This document shows, in pieces, positions 15,401 through 22,585 of a stretch of DNA of 41,171 nt. Both the position numbers and the translations under genes were made by a program. Source of the DNA: JAXGQD01 sp964401615. GTDB taxonomy: Bacteria; Bacillota; Clostridia; Saccharofermentanales; Fastidiosipilaceae. Numbering within the stretch: position 1 is the first letter of the stretch; each line of letters starts with the position of its first letter. The notes below the pieces were generated by a model. That model saw only the letters and a list, made by a program, of their open reading frames with translations, ran no database searches and was not told the DNA's origin. The DNA is taken from the NCBI GenBank assembly GCA_964401615.1, contig CAYNZF010000007.1, positions 1 to 41,171 on the forward strand, read 5' to 3'.

Positions 15401-15697
15401 TACAACGACTACTCCATCGACGAAAGGCATTTTCATTGGCAAAGTCAGTCAACGACGAGTGCCGACAGCTCTACGGGTCAGCGCTACATCCATCACCGGG
15501 CAAGGGGCGCCTCGGTCTGGCTCTTCGTGCGCGATCGAAAAAATGACGAATTCGGCAATGCCGACAGCTACACTTTCCTCGGAAACTGCCGCTACGTCTC
15601 TCATACCGGTTCCCGGCCGATGAACATCATCTGGGAACTGGAACTGAAAATCCCGGCACGTTTTATTGACAAGACCAATAAGATGCTGGTCGGCTGA
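12479..15697 (+). CDS. SauUSI-like type IV restriction enzyme (PLD nuclease, SF2 helicase, DUF3427)
   Basis: 1072 residues with the domain order of SauUSI-type modification-dependent restriction enzymes. Domains: an N-terminal helical region; a PLD-type nuclease at about 140-320, with HAK near 243 and GSSN near 263; an SF2 helicase with Walker A ATGTGKT near 372, DEFHH near 465 and the arginine-finger motif QQLGRGLRKTED near 670; and a C-terminal DUF3427-type region from about 900. In SauUSI the C-terminal part recognises 5-methylcytosine or 5-hydroxymethylcytosine and the PLD domain cuts. The expected role is defence against modified phage or plasmid DNA. The first 0.4 kb looks more AT-rich than its neighbours, and no cognate methylase is present, as expected for type IV. 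Start ATG 12479 follows GGAGTTGAGG; later in-frame starts are possible. Confidence 0.82.
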   Translation: MHQKGDDFDHKHKHTLENSAAVPGLYESVINQKLKTQLSLLPPDDLFTESLDPEESPQVLSEYLREPILKLLQAIKEQSDEEDILPNERAAANRILAVLTEIQSDYDTSDVGIPVDENPQLLRTVLPPREQRTQLHQSAKEVPRPQTSLVRSSLFTGAKHDPSLSSELIKEIASADVIELLVSFVKWSGIRPLLDELQRFTERGGRLRVITTTYMGATEAKAIEELSKLANTEIKISYDSASTRLHAKAYLFYRDTGFTTAYVGSSNLSKAATTSGLEWNVKITNQDQAETIKKMSATFASYWNESEFETYSAINKEKFAAALNLEKRQDADWSWKMDFFDLRPHHFQEEILDKLASERQVHGRYKNLIVAATGTGKTMIAAFDYKQFLANHPGKKRFLYVAHRQEILVQSLRAFRQVLKDANFGELQVGPHQAATAEQLFVSIQSLNSMNLTEVKARDYYDYIVVDEFHHAAARSYQDLLAHFTPTILLGLTATPERMDGKDILDYFDQHTAAEIRLAQAIRRQLLCPFQYYGVSDNVDLDGLRWQRGAYEISELDNVYVLDTQRARQRVTLIAKALDRYIANLTEVKGLGFCVSVKHANFMAESFEALGISSISLTAESSQEERESAQSKLKNKEIHFIFTVDLYNEGVDIPDVNTVLFLRPTQSLTIFLQQLGRGLRKTEDKEYLTVLDFIGAQNRKYRMAEKFSAILDSNAASLKKEIEHEFPHVPAGCFVQLEKKAQEAVLDNIENYYKGKTGLIQRIREYVEEEKGALTLANFLTNAQMTASEFYRNGKWTFARLCVAAGQMEEFSEPLEELVQRAMPRLIKINSRRWLAFLIRLLEGNDVPQSKEDFRMLRMFQYTLWNKDYADCAYQEPYDLIRDLERSPLLQAELLENLKLQLENIDFVDVRLDANSEIPLDIYCSYSTKQILAALDYGNISGFREGVVHLRDQHLDLLFNTLNKSGKDYSPTTLYNDYSIDERHFHWQSQSTTSADSSTGQRYIHHRARGASVWLFVRDRKNDEFGNADSYTFLGNCRYVSHTGSRPMNIIWELELKIPARFIDKTNKMLVG

Positions 15698-15769
15698 AGC
15701 TTTCAATCAAAAAAGATCGACATAAAGTGCATCCGGTCAATTTCGAATATTAATCATGGATGGCTTTCG

Positions 15770-15778
15770 TGCTACAAT
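15770..15778 (+). promoter_or_regulatory. Extended -10 promoter for the Gln/Asn-rich protein operon
   Basis: TGC followed by TACAAT (15773-15778) is an extended -10 element; the -35 position (15750-15755, TTAATC) is weak. It is the only promoter-like signal before the Gln/Asn-rich gene and probably also serves the decarboxylase, patatin and tmk genes, which follow without a terminator. Confidence 0.4.
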
Positions 15779-15821
15779 AACACTAATTAATTTCAAAAAA
15801 GCTGCACCAAAACGGCTGAGC

Positions 15822-15842
15822 GCAGAGTAGAAATGGCTCTGC
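15822..15842 (+). promoter_or_regulatory. Leader hairpin GCAGAG/CTCTGC
   Basis: 6-bp perfect stem with a 9-nt loop, followed by only TTT, 21 nt before the ATG at 15864. Too weak for a confident terminator; it could modulate translation or act as an attenuator. Confidence 0.25.
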
Positions 15843-15863
15843 TTTGGGGCACAAGGAGATAAA

Positions 15864-16547
15864 ATGTCAGAAAACCATGAAGTCAGAAACCAGAATCCCT
15901 CACAAAATCAGGGCCAAAACCGTAATCCGGCTCAGGCGCAGAACCGCAACCCCGGCCAAAATCAGGGCCAAAGCAAGGGTCCGAACCAAAATCAGGGTCA
16001 AAGCCAGGCTCAAGGACAAACCCCGGGCTACACGGATGGTTCACAGGGACGCTCCAACAGAAAACGCCGCGGCGGCCGTGTGCAGGAAGCGCGTGAGAGA
16101 TCTCCCCAGAGCCAAAGCCAGAACCAGGGTCAGGGCCAAGCCCAGGGTCAGGGACAAGCGCAGAACGAACGAAAAAGCAATCCGGTTCAAAATACGCCCA
16201 AATCGCACGAAGCAATCAAGGGTCAAGCCGGGCAACGCCAACCGCGTTCCAGAAATCGCAGACATTCAGTAGCGGATGAGAATCCCAACTCCGGCAGCAG
16301 CGCTGCAGCGGGTCAAGCCACAAACAAGACTCAAAATCAAAACCAAAATCGCGGACCACAGAACCCCGTTGACAACCGATTCAACAATCGGCCGGCCAAC
16401 CGCAATCGTCCAAATCCACAACGCAACTATCAAAGAGAATCAAACATGGCAGAGACCCTGGACGACATCAAACGCGACAACGACCGCATTGAAAAAGAAA
16501 TCTGGCTGGAAATCGCTGATATACACACCATCAAACTAGATTATTGA
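15864..16547 (+). CDS. Gln/Asn-rich intrinsically disordered protein
   Basis: 227 residues of strongly biased composition. About 1-145 is built from degenerate QNQGQ-type repeats broken by a basic patch SNRKRRGGRVQ (52-62); 145-190 is rich in N, R and P. The last 33 residues (MAETLDDIKRDNDRIEKEIWLEIADIHTIKLDY) are quite different, a charged amphipathic helix that looks like the only folded or partner-binding part. No signal peptide or membrane segment. AAGGAGATAAA precedes the ATG. The open reading frames overlapping it in other phases come from the repeated codons. It starts the operon leading to the decarboxylase and tmk. Its basic/Gln/Asn composition would suit RNA binding or condensate formation, but nothing proves this. 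I do not recognise a family. Confidence 0.65.
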   Translation: MSENHEVRNQNPSQNQGQNRNPAQAQNRNPGQNQGQSKGPNQNQGQSQAQGQTPGYTDGSQGRSNRKRRGGRVQEARERSPQSQSQNQGQGQAQGQGQAQNERKSNPVQNTPKSHEAIKGQAGQRQPRSRNRRHSVADENPNSGSSAAAGQATNKTQNQNQNRGPQNPVDNRFNNRPANRNRPNPQRNYQRESNMAETLDDIKRDNDRIEKEIWLEIADIHTIKLDY

Positions 16548-16575
16548 GTAAGATTGCGGCAGCTTGACCTGAGTG

Positions 16576-18033
16576 ATGAATATGGAAAAGTGGAGTCCTG
16601 AAGAAGTTGTTCTACGAGAAAAAGCGCCTTTATTTGAGGCGCTTTCTAAATATGCGGCAGAAATGCATACCTCATTTCACATGCCCGGTTCCAGGCCGGG
16701 TGTGCCGGCGTTTTCGCTGCTCGATGTAACGGAACTACCGGCGACCGACGATCTGAACGACCCCAGAGGGCCCGCCCTCGAGGCACAAATTCTGGCCGCT
16801 GCGTATTTCGGAGCTGCAGAGACCCGCATACTGACAGAGGGAAGCAGCCAGGGGATTTTCGCCTCCCTGCTGGCGATGGCGGGCCCGGAAGGCAGTGTGC
16901 TTTTACCCCGTCCGATCCATCGTGCTTTTCTATACGCAGCACAGCGTTTCAGCCTCAATGTTTATTTTGCCCTCCCTGCAGCTCCCCAAGCGACAGCGGG
17001 CGTCACACCGCTCAGCTATCCGGTCGCCGAGGACTACGAAAGGGTACTGGTGAATCATCCGGAGATCGCGGTCGTCGTCGTGACCGCTCCTGATTATTAC
17101 GGTTACATCCCGGATCTCGCCGCAATGGAGGCACTTTGCCACAAGTACGAGGTAAAACTTTTAATCGACGCGGCTCACGGGGCCCATCTGCAGCTCGTGC
17201 CGAACTGGCGCCTCTATGGAGACGTGGTTATCACTTCGGCCCATAAAACACTGCCTTCGGTCACGCCAGCAGCCTATCTGCACATCTGCGAACAGGACTC
17301 CGTTGAGCAAGTCGCGGATTTGGCCCAGCGTCTGGACTACGCCCTGAAAGTGCTGAGAACTTCGTCGCCCCCGCTTTTCATCGCGGCGTCTGCGGATTGG
17401 GCCAGGGCCTACATGCAAGAGAAGGGCTGCGCGGCACTGGAACGTCAAAAAAGGTCACTGGCCTGGCTGCGCGCTGAGCTGCCAGAACATGTCGAAATCC
17501 TGGCTCCCTTAACTGAAGAGGCCGCACTCGCTGAAAAAAGAGAACGCTCACCCGCACAGTCGGCAGCGCCCCTGCGTCCGCGTGTCTACGGAGACCCGCT
17601 CCGATTGGTGCTGGATGTTTCTTATTACATGAGCGGCCACGATGCTGCCGCTGCTTTGGCTGATATGGGTGTGCAATGCGAGTTTTCGGATTTCAGGCGT
17701 GTCATCTTGATTCCCTCGCTCTTGTCAGAACCTTCGGATTACCTGCATCTGGCGGCTGCTTTTGCCGCTGTCATGGGGAATTGCGTTCCGCTGAGCACAG
17801 AACAGAAGCTAAAATTGCACGAGGATGATCGGCGCTTTTATCTGCAGCTTTCGGGCCTTGATCCTGATGCGGACGGGCCGCCAAAATCGTCCAAGAGTGA
17901 TGTTTTCATTTCCGGAGCAGCCTTGCATGCGGCTTTCAAGCGCAGCTTGTCGGGTCAAGCCCGGGATTTTGACTCTGCGGTCGTTCCCTATCCGCCCGGA
18001 ATTCCGCTGTACTGGCCAACGGAATTGCGCTAG
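16576..18033 (+). CDS. Orn/Lys/Arg decarboxylase-family PLP protein (YaaO-like, divergent)
   Basis: About 485 residues in the position occupied by yaaO upstream of tmk in Bacillus. The fold-type I PLP enzyme core is clear: TELPATDDLNDPRG, the IHRA His near 116, DAAHGAH near 197-203, and the Schiff-base Lys in SAHKTLP near 224. Several positions differ from typical members: the usual PGHKxG reads PGSRPG, and DEAHGAH reads DAAHGAH. PLP binding should survive, but decarboxylase activity or substrate may have changed. GTG 16573, ATG 16576 and ATG 16582 are all possible starts and the ribosome binding site is weak; I use 16576. It follows the Gln/Asn-rich gene by 28 nt. Confidence 0.8.
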   Translation: MNMEKWSPEEVVLREKAPLFEALSKYAAEMHTSFHMPGSRPGVPAFSLLDVTELPATDDLNDPRGPALEAQILAAAYFGAAETRILTEGSSQGIFASLLAMAGPEGSVLLPRPIHRAFLYAAQRFSLNVYFALPAAPQATAGVTPLSYPVAEDYERVLVNHPEIAVVVVTAPDYYGYIPDLAAMEALCHKYEVKLLIDAAHGAHLQLVPNWRLYGDVVITSAHKTLPSVTPAAYLHICEQDSVEQVADLAQRLDYALKVLRTSSPPLFIAASADWARAYMQEKGCAALERQKRSLAWLRAELPEHVEILAPLTEEAALAEKRERSPAQSAAPLRPRVYGDPLRLVLDVSYYMSGHDAAAALADMGVQCEFSDFRRVILIPSLLSEPSDYLHLAAAFAAVMGNCVPLSTEQKLKLHEDDRRFYLQLSGLDPDADGPPKSSKSDVFISGAALHAAFKRSLSGQARDFDSAVVPYPPGIPLYWPTELR

Positions 18034-18063
18034 ACTGATCATTCACAAAGAGAGGATAAGGGT

Positions 18064-19107
18064 ATGGCATACAACGTTTTTAATACCAACATGGCCCCTG
18101 ACCCCGTCACCGTCGGGGTGGCCTTCGGGGGCGGCGGCGTACGATCTTTTACCGAAATCAGCGGGCTGCGGGACATGAAAAAAAAGGGTCTGCCCTTGAC
18201 CGCGGTCGCCGGCACTTCAATGGGCGCAGCAGTGGCTGCTCTGGTCGCGTGTGGACTGGAATTGGATGAGATTGAACAACAGCTGATCAAATCCGAAGCC
18301 AGAATGCTTGAACTGGGCTTTTTTAAAGCGAATGTGCGTATGTTATTTCCGAAGAGCAGCGGGGCACCGGGTATGGTCGACGCCAATACCATCGCTGAAT
18401 TCTTCGGAGAAATTTTTCAGGATTTGGGTATCACCCGTCTAAGTCAACTGAAAATGCCCGCAGCTTTTGTGAGCGTTGATCTCAAAACGATGAAACCACT
18501 GATTTTTTCCAATGTCCCGGCCTGGTTCAAGGGCCTGCCGGAGGTGGAATTTTACAGTAAGGATATTTTAATTGCTAATGCGGTGGCGGCTTCCTGCGCG
18601 TTTCCGCTGGCGATTTCTGCAATCGCACTGGATGATTATTTGCTGGTTGACGGGGGTGTCCGCCTCAATATCCCGACACCGATTTTCAGCAGGGAATTGA
18701 TCGATGTCGTAGTGGCCGTGTCTCCTTTACCACAAAGGGGTGGAATTGGGAACACCCACAGTCCGCTCAACATCGGCCTTCGTTCTGTTGACTGCATGGC
18801 TGACCAATTGGATCGTCTTGAACGTGCCCTGGCCGACATCTCCATTGAGATTCCTGTTGAAGCAGAAATTTTTGACTTTGGCAAAGGTACATCACTCATC
18901 GAAAGCGCCAACAACTTTTTCAAGCATACCGCGCATGAATACAAGCCGTATTTTGCCCTCGTAAAAGAAAGAGAAGAAGACTGGCTCCTGGAAAAAGAAG
19001 AAATCGCGGCGCGGCTGGCGGAGGAGAAAGCACTCAAGGAAAAAGAATCGGCTGAGCGTAAAGGCTGGCGCGGTCTGTTTAAGCGGGTGACGGGTCAAGG
19101 CCAATGA
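18064..19107 (+). CDS. Patatin-like phospholipase
   Basis: 347-residue patatin-family acyl hydrolase. The oxyanion-hole glycines are GGGGVR (22-27), the nucleophile is Ser52 in GTSMG, and the catalytic Asp is D196 in DGG, so a complete Ser-Asp dyad is present. The family releases fatty acids from membrane lipids. There is no signal peptide, so it is cytosolic or membrane-associated from the inside. The C-terminal 50 residues are a charged helix (KEREEDWLLEKEEIAARLAEE) ending in a basic tail (WRGLFKRVTGQGQ) that could contact anionic membrane. Start ATG follows AGAGGATAAGG. Its last codons overlap the tmk start by 4 nt, so it is translationally coupled to tmk. It is not part of the Bacillus version of this cluster. 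Confidence 0.9.
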   Translation: MAYNVFNTNMAPDPVTVGVAFGGGGVRSFTEISGLRDMKKKGLPLTAVAGTSMGAAVAALVACGLELDEIEQQLIKSEARMLELGFFKANVRMLFPKSSGAPGMVDANTIAEFFGEIFQDLGITRLSQLKMPAAFVSVDLKTMKPLIFSNVPAWFKGLPEVEFYSKDILIANAVAASCAFPLAISAIALDDYLLVDGGVRLNIPTPIFSRELIDVVVAVSPLPQRGGIGNTHSPLNIGLRSVDCMADQLDRLERALADISIEIPVEAEIFDFGKGTSLIESANNFFKHTAHEYKPYFALVKEREEDWLLEKEEIAARLAEEKALKEKESAERKGWRGLFKRVTGQGQ

Positions 19108-19748
19108 ACAAAGGCCTGTTTATCACGTTTGAAGGCATTGACGGAAGCGGCAAGTCCACACAACTAAAACGTTTGACTGAATGGCTGGTGGAAAAAAAAC
19201 TTCCGTTTCGTGTGCTGCGCGAACCCGGCGGAACTGAACTGGGTGAAGCGATCCGCAAACTGCTGCTGAAGCCGAATTTGAAAAGCATGAGTGCCGAGGC
19301 GGAACTGCTGCTGTTTTTCGCGGCGCGCGCGGAACTGGTCCGGGCTGTGATTCGACCTGCGCTGAATAATGGCGAGCTCGTTATCTGTGACCGCTTTTAT
19401 GATTCGACTTTGGCTTATCAGGGCTATGGCAGAGCGCTGGGAGCTGAAAAAATGGACGGCCTGCTGCAGTGGGCCGTTGGCAAAACAAAGCCCGATTTGA
19501 CGGTACTGGTTGATCTGCCGGCCGATGTGGCTCTGCAGAGACAGCGCGGCAGAGACCTGGGTGCAGCTGACCGCATCGAAGCCGAGGGCCGCGCATTTAT
19601 GGACAAAGTACGGGCCGGTTATCTGGTTCTGGCCGCGGCGGAACCGCAGCGCTTTTTGGTCCTGGACGGCGTTTTGCCTGAAGAAGAAATATTTGATGAA
19701 CTAATCTGCGCGATAAAGCAAAGACTAAGCGATCATTTTGGGGTATAA
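19104..19748 (+). CDS. tmk: Thymidylate kinase
   Basis: 214 residues; phosphorylates dTMP to dTDP for DNA synthesis. The P-loop is GIDGSGKS (11-18), the dTMP-binding DR motif is D96-R97 in DRFYDSTLAYQGYGR, and the Lid segment has QRQRGRDLG. All features and the length are standard. The ATG overlaps the patatin stop as ATGA. Downstream darA, holB and ricT keep the Bacillus/Clostridium order. Confidence 0.97.
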   Translation: MNKGLFITFEGIDGSGKSTQLKRLTEWLVEKKLPFRVLREPGGTELGEAIRKLLLKPNLKSMSAEAELLLFFAARAELVRAVIRPALNNGELVICDRFYDSTLAYQGYGRALGAEKMDGLLQWAVGKTKPDLTVLVDLPADVALQRQRGRDLGAADRIEAEGRAFMDKVRAGYLVLAAAEPQRFLVLDGVLPEEEIFDELICAIKQRLSDHFGV

Positions 19749-19775
19749 TTTTTGTAGGAACAGCGCCTGAGGCGC
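19744..19775 (+). promoter_or_regulatory. Candidate promoter and leader hairpin before darA
   Basis: A perfect TATAAT (19744-19749) overlaps the end of tmk, without a good -35. A GC hairpin GCGCC-TGA-GGCGC (19763-19775) follows just before the GGGGAGG of darA. The hairpin may affect ribosome access; no T-tract makes it a terminator. Confidence 0.35.
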
Positions 19776-19790
19776 ACGGGGAGGAATACA

Positions 19791-20120
19791 ATGAAACTGA
19801 CTTATGCGATTGTACATGACGAGGACAGCCCGCGTTTAATGGCTGAGCTCAATAAAAGCGGCTATCGTGTGACGAAACTCAATTCATCGGGCGGCTTTTT
19901 ACGTTCGGGCAATACCACCTTGATGATCGTCATGGAAGACGATCAGCTTGAAGAGGTGCTTGGGATCGTGCGCAAGTACTCATCCGCCCGCAAGGCCGCG
20001 ATCAACACAAACGTGACGCCGTCTTCGATGGGTGGGGCTTACATCCCTTATCCGGTTGAAGTGACGATTGGCGGGGCGACGGTATTTGTCCTCAACGTTG
20101 AGTATTTTGAGAAAATGTAA
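19791..20120 (+). CDS. darA: Cyclic-di-AMP receptor, PII-like (DarA/PstA family)
   Basis: 109-residue PII-like protein homologous to Bacillus DarA (YaaQ). Conserved pieces are MKLTYAIVHDEDS at the start, GGFLRSGNTTLMI around 35-46 and PVEVTIGGATVFVL near 87-101, which carry the c-di-AMP pocket at subunit interfaces of the trimer. The receptor has no enzymatic activity; its downstream partner is unknown in most bacteria. GGGGAGG precedes the ATG. Its stop overlaps the start of holB. The Bacillus gene yaaR that normally separates the two is absent. Confidence 0.93.
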   Translation: MKLTYAIVHDEDSPRLMAELNKSGYRVTKLNSSGGFLRSGNTTLMIVMEDDQLEEVLGIVRKYSSARKAAINTNVTPSSMGGAYIPYPVEVTIGGATVFVLNVEYFEKM

Positions 20121-21112
20121 TGCCTTTTTTAAATAAAGCCTCAAGTCAGGCGCACGAATGGCTGGCGGCCAAGTCCGGCCAGGTGCTGCTGATCAGTGGT
20201 GCCAGGGGTGCGGGGAAACGCGCCTTGGCGACTGAAATTGCCCAATCCATTCTATGCGAATCACCCATTGATGCACAGGCCTGCGGACAATGCGCGGCCT
20301 GTCGCTATTTCATGTCTGGGAATCATCCGGACTGTTTTGTGCTCAGCCCGAATGAAGGGGAGAAAAACATCAAGGTCGCCGCGGTACGCGAGCAGCTGGT
20401 GAGTGACACTTTTCTGCAACCCCAGATCGGCCACGCCAAGGTGTACATCATCGAGGCAGATCATCTCAACGAGCAGGGCCAGAACGCCTTGTTGAAAACA
20501 CTCGAAGAACCGCCGGACTATTGCTATTTCATTTTGACGGTGGCCGCCGAAGAAAAGCTTTTGCCTACGGTGCGTTCCCGCGTGGTACCCATCAGGATCA
20601 TGCCTTTGACCGCAGCAGAGCTGCAGGCCGCGCTGCTAAACAGCGGACGGGAACTTGACCTGGACGAAGCGGGTGTCTTGCGCTCCCTGAGCGGAGGCTC
20701 GCCCGGGCAGGCCCTGGATCTCGTGGAATCGCCCTGGTTTATGGGGCTGCGCTCCGACCTATGGCTGCATCTTCAAAACTGGCCGCTCCAGCCACGTTAT
20801 ATTCTGCTCACCGAAGAATTCAATTTTTTGAATGCCGAAAAGGAGCACTATGCCGAGATTTTGCAGATCTTACACGCTTTTCTGCGGGATCTGCTGGCCT
20901 TGAAAAAAGGAGCAGCGGCCCAAAGCCTGATCAATCAAGATCTCGCCACCGAAATGTTGGGTTTTCATCGCAAAGGCTATTTCGACGCGGCGGCATTGCA
21001 AGTCTTGCTGGACGAACTGGCCCAAATGAGCCGCGGACGGCAGGTCAATGAAAATTTTGAAATGGCGGTATGCAATCTGCTCTTGCTTTTCGAAAAACTG
21101 CATTCAGCTTGA
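20120..21112 (+). CDS. holB: DNA polymerase III subunit delta'
   Basis: 330 residues, clamp-loader subunit of the AAA+ family. Walker A region GARGAGKR (27-34), a zinc module C55, C58, C61 and C72, and the sensor region AEKLLPTVRSR are seen, along with ADHLNEQGQNALLKTLEEPP, the family signature. It loads the beta clamp together with DnaX and HolA. Start ATG 20120 overlaps the last base of darA. Confidence 0.92.
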   Translation: MPFLNKASSQAHEWLAAKSGQVLLISGARGAGKRALATEIAQSILCESPIDAQACGQCAACRYFMSGNHPDCFVLSPNEGEKNIKVAAVREQLVSDTFLQPQIGHAKVYIIEADHLNEQGQNALLKTLEEPPDYCYFILTVAAEEKLLPTVRSRVVPIRIMPLTAAELQAALLNSGRELDLDEAGVLRSLSGGSPGQALDLVESPWFMGLRSDLWLHLQNWPLQPRYILLTEEFNFLNAEKEHYAEILQILHAFLRDLLALKKGAAAQSLINQDLATEMLGFHRKGYFDAAALQVLLDELAQMSRGRQVNENFEMAVCNLLLLFEKLHSA

Positions 21113-21119
21113 ATTAAGC

Positions 21120-21125
21120 TATAAT
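21120..21125 (+). promoter_or_regulatory. Possible -10 for ricT
   Basis: A perfect TATAAT in the 97-nt gap between holB and ricT. No recognisable -35 is present at 16-18 nt, so this is weak evidence of an internal promoter. Confidence 0.25.
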
Positions 21126-21209
21126 AAGACAAAGTTTGCTTTTGCCTGCATATTGATGAGTGGCAAAGTGAATCAAACAAGATTTGGACCGCAAGGTCAG
21201 GAGAAAAAT

Positions 21210-22388
21210 ATGCCTAAAGTAGTAGGGGTTCGATTTCATGGCGTCGGAAAGGCCTATGACTTCGACCCGGGAGATATGAACATTGTTGCGGGAGATGCCG
21301 TCATCGTCGAAACATCGATGGGGATCGAGTACGGAATCGCGAGCTATCCCGCCCACGAAAAAACAGAAGAGCAGCTGTTCGGTGAGCTGCGGCCGGTCCT
21401 GCGGAAGGCGAACGAAGCCGATGAGCGAGTTTACAGCGCCAACCTCGTCAAGGAAAAAGAGGCGTATAACATCTGTCGTGACCGTATCGAGAAACATGCC
21501 CTGGACATGAGTCTGGTGGACGTTGAATACACCTTTGACGGGTCAAAGATCATCTTTTATTTCATCTCGGACAATCGGGTGGATTTTCGAGAGCTGGTCA
21601 AGGACCTGGCGACGATTTTTCACCGCCGCATCGAGCTGCGTCAGATCGGCGCGCGCGATGAAGCCAGAATGGTCGGTGGTGTGGGCATCTGCGGGCGAAC
21701 CTTCTGTTGTTCGACTTTTCTGGATGATTTCGTGCCGGTCTCTGTGAAAATGGCCAAGTTTCAAAATCTGTCCATGAATCCGACGAAGATTTCCGGCTGC
21801 TGCGGACGTTTGATGTGCTGTTTGAAATATGAACAAGAAGCGTACGAAGAGGCCCGAAAAATTGCGCCCAAGCAGGGGAGCGTCATCCAGACTCCGCAGG
21901 GCGAAGGCCGTGTGATTTCAGTCGACTTGCTGCGTGAACGCGCGGGCATACTGATCTTTGGCCCTAACGGTGAAGAAGTCGTGCACTACGACTTTGCAGA
22001 GATGGAATATCAAAAAGGACACAATGAGGTCGCCGGTAATCGCCGTAAAAAGCCAGCTGCTAAAACAGAAAAATCGAGGCAGCCGGCCGCGCCTTGTGAC
22101 AACTGCGCCACGAAAAAGCGTCCGCTTGTAAAAGAAGACGGACAAGCTGTTCAAGGCCTGAAGATTGACGAAGACTACACGACCAAAGCGGTGGCCTTTG
22201 AATCCGCTGAGGGGGCGGTCAAAGTTGAAGTCTACGCTGATGCAGTGAATGCAGAACAAGTTAAGGCAGACCGCGTGGAAGAGCGGGAGCGAAAAAGCCG
22301 TTCACGCGGACGCCGCGGATCCGGGCGCAACCGCAAACCGGGCAGTCAAGCAGGACAAAGCGGACAGCCCGCTAAGTCTGGCCGCTGA
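21210..22388 (+). CDS. ricT: RicT/YaaT (PSP1-domain) protein
   Basis: 392 residues. In Bacillus, RicT with RicA and RicF forms an Fe-S complex that stimulates RNase Y processing of mRNA. The PSP1 domain covers about 55-150. The conserved Cys segment follows: GICGRTFCCSTFLDDF and SGCCGRLMCCLKYEQEA (about 157-210), which in the family contributes to cluster binding. Beyond residue 270 comes an extension not typical of short homologues: a CDNC pair near 295 and a very basic RSRGRRGSGRNRK tail. I choose ATG 21210, behind AGGAG; the longer upstream frame overlaps holB. The RicA/YmcA and RicF/YlbF partners are not in the window. Confidence 0.92.
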   Translation: MPKVVGVRFHGVGKAYDFDPGDMNIVAGDAVIVETSMGIEYGIASYPAHEKTEEQLFGELRPVLRKANEADERVYSANLVKEKEAYNICRDRIEKHALDMSLVDVEYTFDGSKIIFYFISDNRVDFRELVKDLATIFHRRIELRQIGARDEARMVGGVGICGRTFCCSTFLDDFVPVSVKMAKFQNLSMNPTKISGCCGRLMCCLKYEQEAYEEARKIAPKQGSVIQTPQGEGRVISVDLLRERAGILIFGPNGEEVVHYDFAEMEYQKGHNEVAGNRRKKPAAKTEKSRQPAAPCDNCATKKRPLVKEDGQAVQGLKIDEDYTTKAVAFESAEGAVKVEVYADAVNAEQVKADRVEERERKSRSRGRRGSGRNRKPGSQAGQSGQPAKSGR

Positions 22389-22477
22389 GCAGCCGGCGAA
22401 AAGCGAAACGGTGCTTGGTTTTACTGCTTTGCATTTTCACTGCTAATCTGAATACAAGTGATAGCCTAAGCTAATTT

Positions 22478-22519
22478 GTGAGCTGCATCATTGCTCACGA
22501 TAATCGCCTTTGCTAAAAT
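22478..22519 (+). promoter_or_regulatory. Promoter of the ferredoxin gene with overlapping inverted repeat
   Basis: TTGCTC (22491-22496) and TAAAAT (22514-22519) are 17 nt apart. The inverted repeat GTGAGC (22478-22483) / GCTCAC (22493-22498), with a 9-nt centre, covers the -35, which suits a repressor site. With the strong terminator after the gene, the ferredoxin forms its own transcription unit. Confidence 0.5.
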
Positions 22520-22585
22520 GTATCTGAACCTCAAGTTCAAAAACCCACGGCAATGATTTTATTGTCGACATTAGGAGGATATAAA

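Noticed and set aside
15844..16272. Arg/Lys-rich 142-residue frame overlapping the Gln/Asn-rich gene
   Set aside because: It arises from reading repeated CAA/AAT/CAG codons in another phase. The good ribosome binding site belongs to the ATG at 15864.
16261..16420. CRISPR-like or tandem DNA repeat
   Set aside because: The repeats across 15890-16420 are degenerate codons for Gln, Asn and Gly without constant spacers; no direct-repeat array is present anywhere in the window.
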